DNA from: Argentina anserina
Taxonomy: Eukaryota; Streptophyta; Magnoliopsida; Rosales; Rosaceae
Assembly: GCF_933775445.1 (NCBI RefSeq)
Contig: NC_065878.1
Coordinates: 1,758,001-1,822,000, forward strand
Direction of reading: 5' to 3'
DNA: 64,000 bases
This document shows, one piece after another, positions 12,144 through 22,930 of the stretch; within the stretch, counting starts at the first letter, position 1, and every line of letters starts with the position of its first letter. Below the pieces are notes generated by a model, which was given only the letters and a program-made list of their open reading frames with translations, had not been told where the DNA came from and ran no database searches. The translations under genes and the position numbers were made by a program.

Positions 12144-12896
12144 ATATGTGATTAGATTGTAGGGGTCCATAAGGCGTAAGCTACATCATTGTTTGTAAGC
12201 TATACAGTTTTAACAGCGTTGAACTCCTGCTTCAAAAATGAACGTCTACTCGTTGGTTTGATACTTCAAGCTTTCAAGTCTAGCATTTGTGGACGGCTTG
12301 CAAGTGCCCCCTGCTTCATTGGTGTTGCAATTCTGGCACAGACAGACTACGGATGTCAAAATTTCTTATAAGATTGCAAATTGTTTTTACGTAGAGTATT
12401 CTGATCGACGTACTAGCTTGATGGTATTCCGGTAAGGACTTATCATCGAGGAACCCATTCAGTTAGCTCCAACTGTGCGCACGAATGTAGCCATAGCTGT
12501 TTAAAATTTGAAGGCATTTGCAACAGCGATGGACAATCCCTTATTTCCAAGAACTCGAGACAATTTGAAGAAGACCAAGAAAAAGAATCATCATCTACCA
12601 CCACGTTTTCCTAGCGTAACGAAATTGAAGTTACCAAATGTGCGTTGCAAACCATGTATAACTGTCCAACAGTCAGGTAGTACAAAAGTAGTAAAACAGT
12701 TGGGTAGTTAGGTATCTTTCCAACGCCTGAAAACTTTCCCGATATGGAAGGCGTGAAGTGGATACCTCATCCTTAAAAAGACCCACCACCGTCAAAAAAA
12801 AAGCCCAACCTCAGAAACCCTCCAAACTTTTTGTCTCTCTCCCTAACTCAACAGTCTTCACCGACCACCGCCGCCGCCGGTGAATCCATCAGAAAG
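12144..12896. other. 3' region of the upstream gene and short intergenic spacer
   Basis: This 750-base interval separates two genes on the same strand. It should contain the 3' untranslated region of the RETICULATA-RELATED gene and the 5' region of the methyltransferase gene. A 67-codon ORF at 12508-12711 has no recognisable relatives and is probably untranslated. The leader just before the next ATG is rich in C and CCG. Confidence 0.4.
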
Positions 12897-15800
12897 ATGA
12901 TGAGGGACGTGTCGAGCTGCAACACGTACGATTACGGGGACGCGGATTACTGGGACGCACGCTACGTCCAGGAAGGCGACTCCTTATTCGACTGGTACCA
13001 GCGCTACTCTGCTCTCCGTCCTTATATCCGCCACTTCATCCCCTCCACCTCCTCCTCTGTTCTCGTCGTCGGCTGCGGCAATGCCGGTAGTATTCCCTTC
13101 CTACCTTTTTTCTTCTTCTACCTGCTGCTTTTATTTTCTCTCTCTAGAGTCTAGGCATGCATTGTGTATATCTAACGGTTTGATGAGATTGAGGTTAATA
13201 TATACTAAGGAATCGGATTCTGATAGGAGAAAGGATGTGTCTTGTGTTGTAGTTATGTCCGAGGACATGGCCAAAGATGGATATGAAGACATTATGAACA
13301 TTGACATCTCATCTGTGGTTATTGATCTGATGAAGACCAGAAACAAGCACATCCCTCAGTTGAAATGTATAACCTGCGACCTGCTCTAACTCTTTCTTAA
13401 AAATCTACAACAGTTGTATATATAGTTCTGTGTAGTACTTTCTATAGTGACTTAATTGGTATTTAATTTTTTTTTTCGTTTATGAATTGTGATTGTAGAC
13501 AAGCAGATGGACGTGAGGGATATGAGCTTCTTCCCGGATGAATCCTTTGACGGTATCATTGATAAAGGTAAGACGAGCTTGTGTAGTTGTTATGGTTGAT
13601 TTTTCTTTGTGGTATCCTATACTAATGTTGTCTTCTATATTGTTGTTGTCACCACTTTTTTGCACCTGCGATCTGTCGAAAACCTTGATATAGGAACTCT
13701 TGATTCATTGATGGTATGATGCATGTTGACATGTTTTTTTATGATTCCTCCTGGCCATTACTGAGAACACTTATATATCTTGTTTCTTGTTATATGTCAG
13801 TGCGGCAATGATGCTCCGATTAGTGCTACCCAAATGCTAGGGGAAGTGAGTAGGTTGTACACTCTACATTCCCAAACATTCAGTTCCAGTTGTTTATAAC
13901 TTTATACTAGGGCCTCGTTTCCCTTCTCTTCTTCAAAATGAATCATTTGTTATTTAGTTATATTTTGCTTAACCATGGTATTATTTTTTTGCAGGCTTCT
14001 TAAACCCGGAGGGGCCTATATTTTGGTAACTAAATCTCCCGGTGTTTATATTTTTCATTCTGACTTTCATTGGAAGCTAATTGAAAGCATATGATCTGTT
14101 CTTGAACATGCCTTATGACAGATAACTTATGGTGATCCTCAAGTTAGAATGCCTCATTTGAGCCGGCCGGTGTACGACTGGAATACCGTTCTATATATCC
14201 AACGTAAGTGAAATTATATGTCCTGTCACTTCAATATCTCTTTTTCTAGCTGCTCAAATATGCTCAGTTTATTCATTCTTGTTTCTGTAAGTGATTTTGT
14301 TTCCATATTATGGTTCAAATATATTTGGTGATTTTAGTTTTAGGGTCCCTAAATGTTTTGTGTCTTGCATTGTTTCTTCTTTTCGCGCAACTGTTTATGT
14401 TTTGTTGTTATCTATCTGGATGAAGAAAAGAATGTTGAAGTTCAGTTAAGTCACAGTTAGATGTATAGTATTTCAGGTCTACTCTGCCTTTTTCAAAATA
14501 CTCAAAGGACCGATCATGTAACAAGTCAACATTCTTGTTCTGATCTTTTTTTTCTAGTTTAACATGATACTCAAATGGCTCTTTCATCAGATACTTACAC
14601 ATGCAAAGTTGCAAAAATGCGGACCGAAGCATAAAACAATCACATTTTTGTTAGAAGACATGTTGTAGGTAGCTGTCACTGATAACTTCTAAACCTTGGT
14701 CATAAAGTCTACTAAGATCTATATCTCTGCTTATTGTGATTTTTAAATCTCTTGATAGTATCATCCCCATGATTGGTTGTTGCCTTCCGCAGTAATTGGG
14801 GAACATGTTGCTAGTATATGGTTTCCTGCCATGTTTGTATTTTAGATATGGAAAACCCATAATGCGTGATGCACTGCATTTTTTCACCACACTTAATCAC
14901 TTAAAGTGGGAAAGCTTGCATTATTGAGTCCCCAATATCGGTGTATGTATAATCTGGCAACCACAATTAAATCTGTTACTCTCATAGAGAGAATCAAAGT
15001 GCTTAAAAAGACTTCACCGTAGCATGTGATAGTACTGAAAGTAAGTTTAAAATGGCACAACTAAAATAAAGAATGTCTGACTGTAGATGTATTCCATCTG
15101 AGTGAACCTTTCCTGGGAATTAGGTAGGTTTATGTATCACATTCAAAGGGGGCAGCTTTGGTCAAGGATGAGGATCAATAAGCACTCAAAAGGAAGAACT
15201 CAAAGAGCAGGGTAAAGTCGGGTTTTGGACATAACGAATGCAGGCAGAATATTTTAAGTCCAGTTTTGGATAGTTTTATGATTTCTTCCTTAGACGGATT
15301 TTCTTTTTTACTAGGGAATATTTGGTTTATTGTTCGAGAATTGATCCTAATAGTTCTTGGGGTTTATCCTCTCTATATGTAGAGGGCCTTTAATTTGTAG
15401 CCTTTTGCAGGCATTTGAGTTTATGAAAATTGAAGCAAAAGCTTCCCTTAGGTGTGATGCCTAAAACCTTCGAGTGTGATGCCTAGAAACCCTAGAGCAG
15501 ATTATAAAGCATCATTTTGGCGCCCACCGTGGGGCTCGAACCCACGATCCTGCATCAGTAGGCATTATATTAAAAAAAAGGGAAGCGCAAGAAAAAGAAG
15601 CAAATATAATCTATATAATAAGTGAAAATCTACGATAATTCATTAACCACACAGTGAACATCTGTCAAAGTATAATGCCATAGAGCTGAGCCAGAGCGCA
15701 AGGAAGACCTATAAAATTATAGTTTGGGATTCTTAAGGTTTTCATGTCATCTGTCCACCCTCTCCTGGACCTGTTGTAAATTGTCAACTTATATTATGTG

Positions 15801-16099
15801 GGTTTCCTGTTATCCAGACATTGTTATTTTGGTTAATACATTGTGATTTCAGATTTATAATTGAATATGGAGCTTATACTTTTGACCATGTTTTAACAGC
15901 GAAACCTGGATTCCAGAGGCCTGAAGGCTGCAGTTCCTCAAGAAAGTCATATTTGGAACCTGTTCCTGTCACTGAGAACGGATCCCTTCCAGCTGAGTTT
16001 GCTCTGGAAGATCCAGATTCGCACTTCATATACGTGTGTAAAAAGAAAGATGTCACAGAATTACTTGCGTTATACAGACTGAGACTTGATGATTTGTAA
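12897..16099 (+). CDS. Class I SAM-dependent methyltransferase, METTL13/EEF1AKMT4 type
   Basis: Eight exons encode 252 residues: 12897-13086, 13253-13366, 13499-13567, 13694-13713, 13801-13853, 13995-14025, 14122-14203, 15900-16099. The start is the first of two adjacent ATGs; the frame upstream has no other ATG. Near the N terminus SLFDWYQRYSALRPYI is the hallmark of this group. SAM-binding motif I is VLVVGCGNA (about residues 55-63), with an acidic post-I residue in MNIDISS. FPDESFDGIIDKGTLDSLMCG and RLLKPGGAYIL are motifs II and III. SHFIYVC closes the fold. Human relatives methylate lysines of translation elongation factor eEF1A; the plant substrate is inferred. The last intron (14204-15899) is long and holds a retroelement relic. 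I chose the acceptor at 15899 because it alone keeps the phase and restores the conserved PKPGFQRPE segment. Confidence 0.9.
15120..15550 (+). mobile_element. LTR-retroelement relic with tRNA-Lys primer-binding site, inside an intron
   Basis: A sequence in the last methyltransferase intron ends with ATTATAAAGCATCATT followed by TGGCGCCCACCGTGGGGC, which is the classical plant Gypsy primer-binding site for tRNA-Lys(CUU). The preceding 400 bases behave like an LTR: a TATA-like stretch at about 15370-15385 and short direct repeats of GTGTGATGCCTA near 15452 and 15475. There is no coding region and no second LTR after the primer site, so this is a fragment: LTR plus a little leader. The left edge is approximate. 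It lies in the sense orientation of the host gene and must be spliced out. Confidence 0.5.
15518..15548 (+). other. Extended primer-binding site complementary to tRNA-Lys
   Basis: From TGGCGCCC the match to the complement of plant tRNA-Lys(CUU), including its CCA end, runs on past the usual 18 bases through the T-loop complement (CTCGAACC) and T-stem, to about 15548. This is judged from memory of the tRNA sequence. The reverse strand therefore looks like the 3' 30 bases of a tRNA gene, but the D-arm and anticodon arm are missing. Confidence 0.55.
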
Positions 16100-16532
16100 T
16101 ACTTCGAGTGAACTGCTGATAATGGTGGCTTGTGCTAGGAATGCTAGCTTCAACACGCAGCATCATGGCCGTTTATGTGCTTACTACCGCTAAATCATTA
16201 TCATCCTTGGGTTTTTTACGGTTCCTTTTTAGTGAGTCTGAAGTCAGAAAACAAATGAAAGGAATATTCAGACCTATACGAACAGTCTTTTTGTAGCACT
16301 GTTGGTGCATTGGTGTACAACAACTGTACAAGTAGCTAGTCCGCTGGATGAGCTCTTATTTGAGTACATTACTTGAATCAATCTTGTTTGTGAAACTGCA
16401 ATTCATCAATTTCAGATCAATTTTCTTTGAATCACTGTCTTGTTTGAGAAGGCAAAGAATTAAAGAATGCTTGTCTAATACGTTATTACGAAACATCTCC
16501 ATAATAAAATAGGATAACCCCGCAAACAGAAA
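16100..16532. other. 3' flank of the methyltransferase gene
   Basis: No gene is visible. The stretch after the stop codon is likely the 3' untranslated region followed by AT-rich spacer. It ends at the 8-bp duplication of the next hAT element. Confidence 0.4.
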
Positions 16533-16540
16533 GAAATAAG

Positions 16541-17067
16541 TAGGGGGTGGGCACGGGATGGGACGGGACGGGACTCATCCCACGTCCCGTTCCACTCTTT
16601 TGAATCGGGACGAGACGAGGGTTTTTAAGAATGTATCCCACTTGGGATTAATCCCGGTTGGGACGGGACGGGACAAATCCCACCTTCCAATGAAGTTAAA
16701 TAAAAATATATATTTTTACTTTTTCATAACAAAGTAACATTCAATAATGAAATTTTAACAAAAAAATGCATATTATGTTTAAAATATTATAATTTACCAT
16801 TATTATTTGAGTTGATATAATTTTAGAATTATTAAGAACATAAATTAGTTATATTTTGATACAAATATATAAGAATTTTTAAGTTTTCATTAAAGGTGGG
16901 ACATGACGGGACGAAGCGGGATATAAATTATTCGTCTTACGTCTCATCCCACCATTATGAAACGGGACGGGATCGGGACGGGACGAACGTTTTTAGACCT
17001 CCGTCCCATCCCGTCCCTATGAATTTCGGGACGGGATCAAGATTTCCGATTTTTATGCCCACCCCTA
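16541..17067. mobile_element. hAT-type MITE with perfect 8-bp target duplication
   Basis: The 527-bp element starts TAGGGGGTGGGCAC and ends TATGCCCACCCCTA; the ends are inverted repeats apart from one extra G. It is flanked by GAAATAAG on both sides (16533-16540 and 17068-17075). Both ends carry arrays of GGGACGGGAC and their complement, so the element can fold back, while the centre is AT-rich. There is no coding capacity. Its termini and G-run style relate it to the gene-carrying element at 7234. Confidence 0.88.
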
Positions 17068-17240
17068 GAAATAAGAATCCCAGTTCGTTTTAGACACCTA
17101 ATCCATAAAGGATAAGAAGTCAGATTTTCTTCAGTGCAAATTACAGGAAAGGATATACGCCGGAAAGAAACTAAAATAAAAAAACTTTCCGTTCTCCTAG
17201 TTTGATTTGGTTTTCCGGTCCAAACTGGGTTATGACACAA

Positions 17241-17252
17241 CTATATTTAAGG
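17241..17252 (+). promoter_or_regulatory. TATA-like box of the strictosidine-synthase-like pseudogene
   Basis: CTATATTTAAGG lies about 90 bases before the ATG at 17337, a normal TATA-to-start distance for a plant gene with a short leader. It is the only good TATA match there. The gene downstream is broken, so any activity would be vestigial. Confidence 0.35.
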
Positions 17253-17336
17253 TTGGCAAGCCCGGCCTATTCATTTTGCAACCACAGGTAGCAGTTCTAA
17301 CACACCTTGAAACTTTCACCCCCAAATCCCCCAACG

Positions 17337-18073
17337 ATGAAGTCAGCCCTTGTTATTCTCTTCTTGTTCATTTTGTCTGTTAACCAATCCCATGCAACAT
17401 CGTTTTCACTCGCTAACCTAAACCATCATGAAAATATGAAATACTCATCCATGTACCACAGCCAGAAAGTATTGCTTTCGACTGCAACGGTGTACCCTAC
17501 GTAGGTGTGGCTGATGGCAGGATATTCAAGTGACTGGGACGCCCTTTCGGGTGGACGGAATTCGCAGTCACCGCCCCCAATAGGCCGAGAGAAGTATGTG
17601 ACCTCTCAACCAGCAAAGAAAACCAACCGATATGCAGGAGACCACTTGGTTTGAAATTTAACCTCATAACATGCGAGCTGTACATCGCCGATGCCTATTT
17701 TGGTCTTCTAAAGACAGGACCAAATGGTGGAGTAGCTCAAGTACTTGCCGCATCTGCTGAAGGATTTCCTTTCCGTTTCTTGAATGGTGTGGACGTTGAT
17801 CGCCAAACTGGAATGGTCTACTTCATAGACACCAGTGCTATTTATCAGAGAAGGAATTGGGAATTGTCAGTCAGGACCGGTGAAAAAACTGGAAGGTTAA
17901 TGAGATATGATCCATCAACAAAGAATGTGACTGTTGCTTCATAGCTTGTCTTTTGCAAACGGGGTGGCACTAAGCAAAGATGTTGATTTTGTGCTTGTAA
18001 CCCAAACCACCGCAAAGAACATCTTGAGGTATTGGCTTCGAGGGCCAAGCGCAAACACTACGGATATATTTTT
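17337..18073 (+). pseudogene. Strictosidine-synthase-like gene, 5' part (disrupted)
   Basis: The ATG at 17337 opens a typical signal peptide (KSALVILFLFILSVNQSHA). After a frameshift near 17460 the frame reads PESIAFDCNG, PYVGVADGRIFK, WTEFAVTAPNRPREVC, RRPLGLKF, CELYIADAYFGLL, FRFLNGVDVD and TGMVYFIDTS, all in the order seen in strictosidine-synthase-like (SSL) six-bladed propeller proteins of the secretory pathway. Lesions seen directly: the early frameshift, an in-frame TGA at 17531-17533, and another frameshift near 17940. After this NGVALSKDVDFVLV and YWLRGPSANT follow in a third frame. The gene stops at 18073, where a Gypsy element is inserted, and resumes at 28556. It cannot make a full protein. 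Confidence 0.85.
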
Positions 18074-18109
18074 TGATAAGGTCTAAAACTAAGAGAGCAA
18101 TAAAAGTAA
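18074..18109 (-). repeat. Remnant of the left LTR of the nested Gypsy element
   Basis: TGATAAGGTCTAAAACTAAG and the next 16 bases match the first 35 bases of the right LTR at 28239 with only two or so differences. The element begins TG directly after the target duplication TTTTT (18069-18073). Only this edge survives: a Mutator-like element follows at 18110 and a Harbinger element after it, and the rest of the LTR is gone. Confidence 0.8.
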
Positions 18110-19185
18110 GAGTTTTTTTCACCAACAGTCCCTCAATTATGGTGTACCTACCAATGTGATACCACAACTCTTAATCGTACCAATGTGATACCCAGACTCT
18201 AGTATTGCTATCATTGAAGTACTTCCGTCAGTTTTTTTCAACTTCTCCGTCATCTTGTTGACGTGGCAAGTACGTGAGGCCCACAAAGAGGGTTAAAAGA
18301 CAAAATTAACCCCATCTGAGAGGAGCAATGTTTTTTCCGCCCTTTACCTTGAGAAAGACACCCAACAATTCCAATTTTGGCGCCAATTTTCCCTCTCTAC
18401 TCCTTAATTTGTGTCTCTTATCTAAACTAAAGAACTACCGCCAACCAGTCGACCACAATCTGATAAAACCTAGATCAATCTCATTTTCTATTTGTACCCT
18501 AGCACTTGTTAAACTAACATAATAAATATAGAAATTTATATGGAACATCTCATTTCCACAATCTCATAAGAATATAGAAACGCATAACTTAACGAAATTC
18601 AAATACATGTTTAAGTACCAATAGTTGCCACCTTTTATGTTGATCTGCCATGATTTTTGCTTGTAAGAACTAATGGTACTTAAACATGTATTTGAATTTC
18701 GTTAAGTTATGCGTTTCTATATTCTTATGAGATTGTGGAAATGAGATGTTACATATAAATTTCTATATTTATTCTGTTAGTTTAACAAGTGCTAGGGTAA
18801 AAATAGAAAATGAGATTGATCTAGGTTTTATCAGATTGTGGTCGACTGGTTGGCGGTAGTTCTTTAGTTTAGATAAGAGACACAAATTAAGGAGTATGGA
18901 GGGAAAATTGGCGCCAAAATTGGAATTGTTGGGTGTCTTTCTCAAGGTAAAGGGTGGGGAAAACATTGCTCCTCTCAGATGAGGTTAATTTTGTCTTTTA
19001 ACCCTCTTTGTGGGCCTCACGTACTTGCCACGTCACCAAGATGACGGAAAAGTTGAAAAAAACTGATGGAAGTACTTCAATGATAGCAATACTAGAGTCT
19101 GGGTATCACATTGGTACAATTAAGAGTTGAGGTATCACATTGGTAAGTACACCAGAGTTGAGGGACTGTTGGTGAAAAAAAACTC
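18110..19185. mobile_element. Palindromic Mutator-like element (foldback MITE) with 518-bp arms
   Basis: GAGTTTTTTTCACCAACAG at the left and its complement at the right end bound a 1076-bp unit flanked by TAAAAGTAA on both sides (18101-18109 and 19186-19194). A 9-bp duplication with a terminal G is typical of Mutator superfamily elements. The two arms, 18110-18627 and 18668-19185, are nearly identical inverted copies around a 40-base spacer. Both arms contain the same 64-codon frame in opposite directions, a side effect of the palindrome and not a gene. It sits in the left LTR remnant of the Gypsy element. Confidence 0.9.
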
Positions 19186-19329
19186 TAAAAGTAAGTAATT
19201 AAATAAGTAATAAAAACTCTAAAAATTTGTCTATAAATACTACTTCAATTTTAGATCAACTCACACCAATTTGTGCACAACAAATTTCACATCTTCCTCC
19301 ATCTCCTCTCTCATTTTATTTAGCATTTT

Positions 19330-20415
19330 ATTTCCAAAACAATGGGCTCCCATTGACTTCCTTCCGAAGATTTACAAATGTGTCTTTTTTGTTCGTCATA
19401 GCGTTGATGAATACGACAGTAACAAACAAAAGATAGACAAATTGTGGCAGACAATTCATGCCGATTATATGCAAAATTGGGTGCTAGCACCGGGTGAGAA
19501 ACCTTCAAATGAGCCGAGGACCCAAATCGCGCTCGCTTCTCACAACAACAAGTTCATGCTACTCTTGCAAAAATGGGGCGAATGTTTGGCGACGGCACGA
19601 CAACGTGTAGCTAGCGGCACTTCGTTAATGGATGAAGTAAGTTTACATTGTTTTATCATATATTATAATTTTTATTCGATTATATATATAATTAAATTGT
19701 GTAATTTATAATATGTAGCATTGTTTACATTATTTGTTTTATCCAATTTTTTAAAATTATGTAATTAAATATGTACTTAATATAAGTTTTTTATTAGGAA
19801 CGACGAGCTCAATCATGTTACTATAATGCCAAAAAGAACAAGTTTACACTCTTTAAATGTTGGGAAGTGGTTAAAGATCATCCATCTTTTGTTAAGGTGC
19901 TACCTACTACTCTATCTCCATATGCAAGTAGTTACAATGCTACTCCTTCCGCAACCGATCATCTCCAACCATCAATTTGGATGACAACTAAGTGAATGAG
20001 ACGCCTCAAAGCAAAGCGGCAGCTTCCTCGAGTTCGCCTAGACCAATGGGAACCAAGGCGGCAAAGGAAGCTAGGCGCCAAAAGAAACAGGGTAAGACTC
20101 CTATTGAGCAATGAGTTGAGGTTTTGCATACCATTCCAAGTGATCAAGCATCATGGCACGTCAAGAGACTAGCGCATAATGAAAGTGAGCTTAATTATTA
20201 CGCGGAGTATATAGACTTTCAAAAGCGGAAGGAAGCAAGAGCGGAAGAAGAGTTACGATTGAAGAAACAAGAGAATGACACAAGGATCATGACAATGGAT
20301 TTGGAGACTATAACCCCAATCTCGAAGAGGTATATTACCAAGAAGAAACTAGAAATCCTTAATGAAGGAGGAGCTAGTCAAAATCAACCTAGTGATGAAA
20401 CATTTCAGATTGTTA
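19330..20415 (+). pseudogene. Harbinger ORF1 (Myb/SANT-like DNA-binding protein), broken
   Basis: Exon 1 reads PIDFLPKIYKCVFF, then KLWQTIHADYMQNW and ATARQRVASGTSLMDE up to a GTAAGT donor at 19639. After an AG near 19798 the text goes on with KFTLFKCWEVVKDHPSF, and in another frame RPMGTKAAKEARRQKKQ. These are conserved blocks of plant Harbinger ORF1, a nuclear partner that helps the transposase bind DNA. A premature stop at about 19993 and a frame change make it a pseudogene. The beginning of the frame is also displaced. Confidence 0.7.
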
Positions 20416-20837
20416 TCACCCGAGTCACCCAAGCCGCGTCTTATTTCCATGATAGTTATAATATTGTACTAAATTTAAATTTTATGTAATTTAATTTTTA
20501 TGCAATTTAAATTTTATGTAATTTCAATTTTTCGAGAAATAAAAATGTAATTTATTTATTAAGATGAAATTGAAATACACATTAAATTTAAACACACACT
20601 TAAATTTAAACACATACTTAAATTAAACACATATGAGCTTAATAATTAAATACAAACGAAATGAAAACACATAATAAAACATATTTGGAGTATTTCCATT
20701 TTCCACCCTCCAAATGTGTTTCACCAAGTCTCTCTTGAGCTCTCTATGGATGTAAACAGATTCGAGATCGGCAACACGGTCGTAAAACCGTTGTATATTG
20801 GCTCCATCTCTACTGATTGGCTTAAACGAATTCAATT

Positions 20838-21918
20838 CACTCATACATCCACTGGCCCATCATAAACCCGGAAAGTCCTCAATGGGTTTTGCAAGTCTTC
20901 TTCTTCCTCATATTCTTCCTCCTCATCCTCCACGTACTCTTCCTCAACAATCATGTTATGCAATATAATGCAAGCTAACATGATGGTAGTCATTACCGAT
21001 TTGTGGTGCATTGTACAACTGTGACGTATAATTGCCCATTGAGATTGCAAGATGCCAAAGGCCCTCTCCACATCTTTCTGGTATGCCTCATGTTTCATTG
21101 CAAAGAGCTTATCTTGTGGCGTATGGGGATTGGGAATTGTTTTGACAAATGTAGAGTACCTTGGATATATTTCATTAGCCAGATAATAAGTTGTCGAGTA
21201 CGTTTAGCCGTGGACTTCGTAAATGGTAGTTGGAGCCTCTTCCAACAAGGATATCTGAGAACACATTTGATAGGTGGAGCACGTTAATGTCATTTTTAGC
21301 TCCAGGAAACCCAAAGAAACTGTACTATATCCACGTATCATAGGAGGCCACGGTCTCCAAGATAACTATTGGGCGACCCTTTCGACCCGAGTATACCTCT
21401 TGATAGTCGATGCTTCTAATCATACTTGGAAAGCCTCGGCATTCGCCTTTAGCTAGTAGTCGCGTGAGGTCTGTCGGTGTTGGACTACGGAGGTATCTTG
21501 GACCATAGAGGTGAACCACTTGCCTGCAAAACTCCTTCATACAATGGAGGGTAGTCGATTACCCCATCCTTGCAATTTTAGTACATTGATCTACAGCTGA
21601 CCCATATGCCAATATTCGTAGAGCCCCTGTTATCTTTTGTTAGGGAAGTAGCCCTAGCAAACCAGTGGCGTCTTCTCTTTGGTGCCAAGATTGGTCGTGG
21701 TTGCATAGGTCCGTCATGATAATGTTGAATCGGTCTCTGCTCATCTTGTAGTTCCGGCGAAAGTCTTGTGAGTCGAAAATTGGACGTTCGATGAAGTAAT
21801 CTTCCATGAGATTGTGTCCCCTAGATAGCCTTTGACGTGGCTTATTCGGTTTTTTACCGCGACGTGAACCGCTTGGCCGTGCTGGTTCATCGTCGTGTTG
21901 TGTTTCTGCCATGACCAC
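20838..21918 (-). pseudogene. Harbinger DDE transposase, broken
   Basis: Read leftward: RPIFDSQDFRRNYKMSRDRF, then GALRILAYGSAVDQ, LAKGECRGFPSMIRSIDY, SGRKGRPIVILETVASYD, FFGFPGAKNDINVL and VERAFGILQSQWAII, ending in an acidic tail. This is the DDE_Tnp_4 fold of PIF transposases. The second Asp (NDIN) and the Glu (DVERAF) of the triad are visible. The first lies in RSIDY, and the usual tryptophan-rich stretch after it is missing: the frame jumps straight to QEVYSGRK. Several stops and frameshifts occur. A codon run for EEEYEEEE lies in the tail. Confidence 0.78.
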
Positions 21919-22473
21919 CTGATTGACGAATGATTACTCCATATGGTCATCCTCTTCTTGTTGACGTTGTCTTTGCCTGAAAAAATTGTGGAAGCTGAAA
22001 GGATTCATTGGTGCATGAACAAGGAAATACTGCTAAGTGTTTAAATAGAAGGATCATAAATCTACTCTGATTCTTCACAATGATGTGAGTATAAAATGAG
22101 TGATATTAAATAATTTATAGCCAATTGGTCGAAAATCTCACTGGAAATCAGGTCCAATTATTTTGTCGACAATGACACGTGGTAGTGACACGTGTCAATT
22201 CTTTATTAGTCGAATATCTATCGGAAATCTTGTATAATATCGAGTCGATAGCGACACATGGCACATTATTATTGGTTGTAAATATATCCGGTAAATTTTT
22301 TTAAATCATTTCACAATAAGACAAAATTGAATTACTGAAGCAAATTGTGAATGGGTGTGTGGAAAAATCGATTTGCTTGAGCAAATTTTGAAATCGATTT
22401 GCTTGAAGCAAAATTTGCTTCCGGACCCACCATTTGCTTGAGCAAACCCATTTTATGGGTGCGGATGCTCTTA

Positions 22474-22930
22474 GAGCGCTTGACAAAGAGTTGGTGTGAT
22501 TGCAACACACCCAAAACCTGTTCCAAATGTGCCAAGTGGGACTCATAGTCCTTGCTATACACCAAAATGTCATAAAAAATACAAGCACAAACTTACGTAT
22601 GAATGAGCGTAAGACTTGATTTATCAAACTTTGGAAAGAAAAAGGTGCCCTTAAATAAACCAAAAGGCATTACCATAAACTCGTAGTGACCTTCATGAGT
22701 ACAGAAGGCGGTTTTGGGAATGTCTTCTTCACACATCTTGATTTGGTGATAACCGAAGCAAAGGTAAAGCTTGGAGAAACATGGAAGCACCGTGTAACTC
22801 ATGGAATAACTCATCGGCAACGGGAATTGGGAAACAGTCCTTAATGGTGACCACATTCAACTCATGATAGTCCACACAAAATCGTCAAGTCCCCTCCTTT
22901 TTTCGTACCAAAAGAACCGGTGATGAAAAA
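22474..22930 (-). pseudogene. Gypsy reverse transcriptase fragment
   Basis: Leftward reading gives [39 protein letters not shown], and in a shifted frame DILVYSKDYESHLAHLEQV. These are the central blocks of a Ty3/Gypsy reverse transcriptase. The catalytic YxDD-type site is corrupted: the text goes through FYDIL and not FxDDIL, with a frameshift just before. The fragment is cut on its C-terminal side by the Harbinger element, so RNase H and integrase are missing. Confidence 0.78.

Larger units (their letters stand above)
19195..22470. mobile_element. Degenerate PIF/Harbinger transposon with ORF1 and transposase
   Basis: Two divergently placed coding remnants, an SANT/Myb-like ORF1 on the plus strand and a DDE transposase on the minus strand, are the standard contents of an autonomous PIF/Harbinger element. 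The right end reads GGGTGCGGATGCTC followed by TTA, the usual Harbinger 3-bp target. No matching left end (GAGCATCCGCACCC) was found, so the left side is truncated or replaced; the start given is the edge of the neighbouring Mutator element. Directly right of 22473 Gypsy reverse transcriptase begins. Confidence 0.75.

Noticed and set aside
13131..13389. Longer reading of methyltransferase exon 2 as a separate 102-codon ORF
   Set aside because: The part before 13253 is intron; the conserved GCGNA-V-MSEDM join needs the AG at 13251-13252.
15518..15560. A tRNA gene on the minus strand (T-arm and acceptor with CCA)
   Set aside because: Only the 3' 30 bases match; there is no D-arm or anticodon arm, and a genomic CCA beside an LTR end is better explained as a primer-binding site.
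15821..15899. Upstream extension of the last methyltransferase exon
   Set aside because: The frame is open there, but the acceptor at 15852 breaks the phase. The AG at 15898-15899 keeps the phase and gives the conserved PKPGFQRP text.
18328..18966. Two identical 64-codon ORFs on opposite strands
   Set aside because: They are the two arms of the Mutator-like palindrome read in opposite directions; they are not duplicated genes.
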